Shown: in pieces, positions 31,747 through 32,682 of the stretch | Layout: every line of letters begins with the position of its first letter | Numbering within the stretch: the first letter of the stretch is position 1 | Origin: Pseudoflavonifractor sp050943825 | GTDB lineage: Bacteria > Bacillota > Clostridia > Oscillospirales > Oscillospiraceae | DNA: 32,682 nucleotides | Assembly: GCF_050943825.1 (NCBI RefSeq) | Contig: NZ_JBMNPX010000025.1 | Coordinates: 1-32,682 of the forward strand | Reading direction: 5' to 3' | The notes under the pieces: model-generated | Databases searched by the model: none | The model's input: the letters and a program-made list of their open reading frames with translations, nothing else | What the model was told of the DNA's origin: nothing | Translations under genes and position numbers: made by a program

Positions 31747-32508
31747 CTAAGGTGCTATTCCCAATTCGGTCAATCTGGCCCGCAGCTTCTTCACATCCAG
31801 CCGACGAGGCAGAATCAGCTCTCTGGCACAGATGGCTGCTGCCACACCCATGGATTGTCCTGTTCTAATGCAGGCAGACATGGCATAGCAGCTGTACTGG
31901 GCCATATTCCCGTCCCTAAAATTCTGCTCCGCCAAAATCAGTCCATCTGCCTTCTCCGTCACCAAGCAGCCCCATGGGATGGCGCGTTTTCCTTTTGAAC
32001 GGGACTTTTGCCAACAGCCCGCCTCGTCCAAACCAGCGCCAGTGATAATACTGTTATCACCAGTGCAGTCAATGACGATTTTCGCCAATATCGCCTGTCT
32101 GCCATTCTTGTTCTCTATAATGACGCCGCGAAGCAGTTCACCATGCATAATAGGAGCACAGGCCGTATTGCTGAGCAAGACTTCAGCATTCTCCTCCGTA
32201 GCTCCCATTCCGGAAGCAGAATTTTTCGCCCGTCTGCAGGTAACAGAGTTTCTCCCGGCCTTTGAATCCTTTTGATTCATCCGGCGCGTCCATTTCAGCA
32301 GCTCCTCATAGAATCCAGCAGAACTGCCCGTCATATACCTGCCAAAGCGCTCAGCCACAGCAGCTGTGCCGTCCACATCGCTCTTCTGCCTGATAAGCAA
32401 GGTTTTGGCTCCTTCCAGACTGGCGGCAGCAGCGGCACAGATGCCAGTCGGTCCAGAACCCAATATTACCACATCTGCCTTTCTTATGATAGGCAGATTA
32501 TGTATCAT
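31747..32508 (-). CDS. FAD-dependent oxidoreductase, internally shortened
   Basis: Flavin-binding protein of the FAD_oxidored group. The N-terminal dinucleotide site is intact (ADVVILGSGPTGICAAAAAS), followed by GVIIENKNGRQAILAKIVID with CTGD, and the typical C-terminus is present (AIPWGCLV, then MSACIRTGQSMGVAAAICAR and LDVKKLRARL). However, TGDNSIITGAGL passes almost directly into that C-terminus, so roughly 150-180 residues that normally bind substrate are absent; the frame stays open. I give ATG 32508; a GTG at 32565 overlapping the neighbouring gene's stop is possible and would add 19 residues. It is probably a decaying gene whose in-frame deletion preserved the open frame, or a reduced form of unknown activity. 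Confidence 0.65.
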   Translation of the reverse strand: MIHNLPIIRKADVVILGSGPTGICAAAAASLEGAKTLLIRQKSDVDGTAAVAERFGRYMTGSSAGFYEELLKWTRRMNQKDSKAGRNSVTCRRAKNSASGMGATEENAEVLLSNTACAPIMHGELLRGVIIENKNGRQAILAKIVIDCTGDNSIITGAGLDEAGCWQKSRSKGKRAIPWGCLVTEKADGLILAEQNFRDGNMAQYSCYAMSACIRTGQSMGVAAAICARELILPRRLDVKKLRARLTELGIAP

Positions 32509-32549
32509 TTCTTTATAGAGTTCCACATCAACACGATCCTGACTGTACC

Positions 32550-32682
32550 TTAGAGCTCGTACCACTTGATCTCGTTGGCGGCCAGGTCCAGGTGGAAGCT
32601 GGAGCCGTCGCCCTTGTAGACCGTGGTGCTCTGGGGCTCGTAGGTGTTGTTGACCACGCAGTACTTGCCGTTGGCCACGAAG
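32550..32682 (-). CDS. Probable LNB/GNB phosphorylase, C-terminal end only
   Basis: The last 43 residues of a gene entering from the right edge, ending at TAA 32552-32550. The peptide contains KYCVVNNTYEPQSTTVYKGD and ends ANEIKWYEL, which resembles the C-terminal beta domain of 1,3-beta-galactosyl-N-acetylhexosamine phosphorylase (LnpA). The codon usage is GC-rich like the backbone, and the composition falls immediately after its stop, so this stop marks the island's right border. The identification leans on memory of the family plus the NahK/GalE/ABC genes at the other end, and on only 43 residues. Confidence 0.5.
   Translation of the reverse strand, partial: FVANGKYCVVNNTYEPQSTTVYKGDGSSFHLDLAANEIKWYEL

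Noticed and set aside
27668..32549. Attachment-site repeat of the tRNA-Lys 3' end at the island's right border
   Set aside because: No copy of GGTTCGAGTCCCCGC or the acceptor end was seen near 32,500-32,560.

Overview
The window looks like chromosome from an anaerobic, spore-forming, high-GC member of the Clostridia, most likely Oscillospiraceae (Flavonifractor / Oscillibacter-like). The evidence is spoIVB and spo0A orthologues, strong AGGAGG ribosome binding sites, tRNA genes with encoded CCA, a complete fructose PTS with its own HPr and Enzyme I, PocR/corrinoid genes, and strong G/C third-position bias. Genus placement is inference. About 27.7 kb is this GC-rich backbone. From about 27,744 to 32,549 the base composition drops sharply and the gene content becomes accessory.

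Left part (1-8,260): a carbohydrate locus. A sugar ABC transporter (binding lipoprotein, MalF-type and MalG-type permeases) is transcribed leftwards. Diverging from it are two AraC regulators, then galE, a sugar-1-phosphate nucleotidyltransferase and an N-acetylhexosamine 1-kinase (NahK). This is the parts list of the lacto-N-biose/galacto-N-biose (LNB/GNB) pathway, with a nucleotidyltransferase where bifidobacteria have a GalT. The extreme right edge of the window carries what looks like the C-terminus of the missing LNB/GNB phosphorylase.

Middle part (8,260-15,650): an orphan corrinoid protein translationally coupled to a PocR-AraC regulator; spoIVB; a KptA/Tpt1 RNA 2'-phosphotransferase; spo0A with an apparent frameshift that removes its conserved C-terminus; a CBM9-like protein; and an LrgA/LrgB pair.

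Right backbone (15,650-27,750): a GHL10-type glycosidase-like lipoprotein with SLH repeats; a fru operon (fruR, fruK, stand-alone EIIA, EIIABC, HPr, Enzyme I, Spx/ArsC-like protein) holding the whole phosphorelay; an ECF sigma / membrane anti-sigma / lipoprotein set; and a five-gene tRNA cluster (Gly, Arg, His, Gln, Lys).

Accessory island (27,744-32,549), directly after tRNA-Lys: a set of AAACCTGCGTATA repeats, a recombinase-domain-only protein, a KilA-N protein, an AT-rich operon of a serine-dehydrogenase-type (ClpP/SppA-fold) protease with a 70-residue partner, a hairpin-dense non-coding stretch, a URO-D-type methyltransferase and an internally shortened FAD oxidoreductase. The protease/small-protein pair is the best candidate for an undescribed system. 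Two backbone genes (malG-like and spo0A) carry apparent frame-breaking indels, which may be real or assembly errors.
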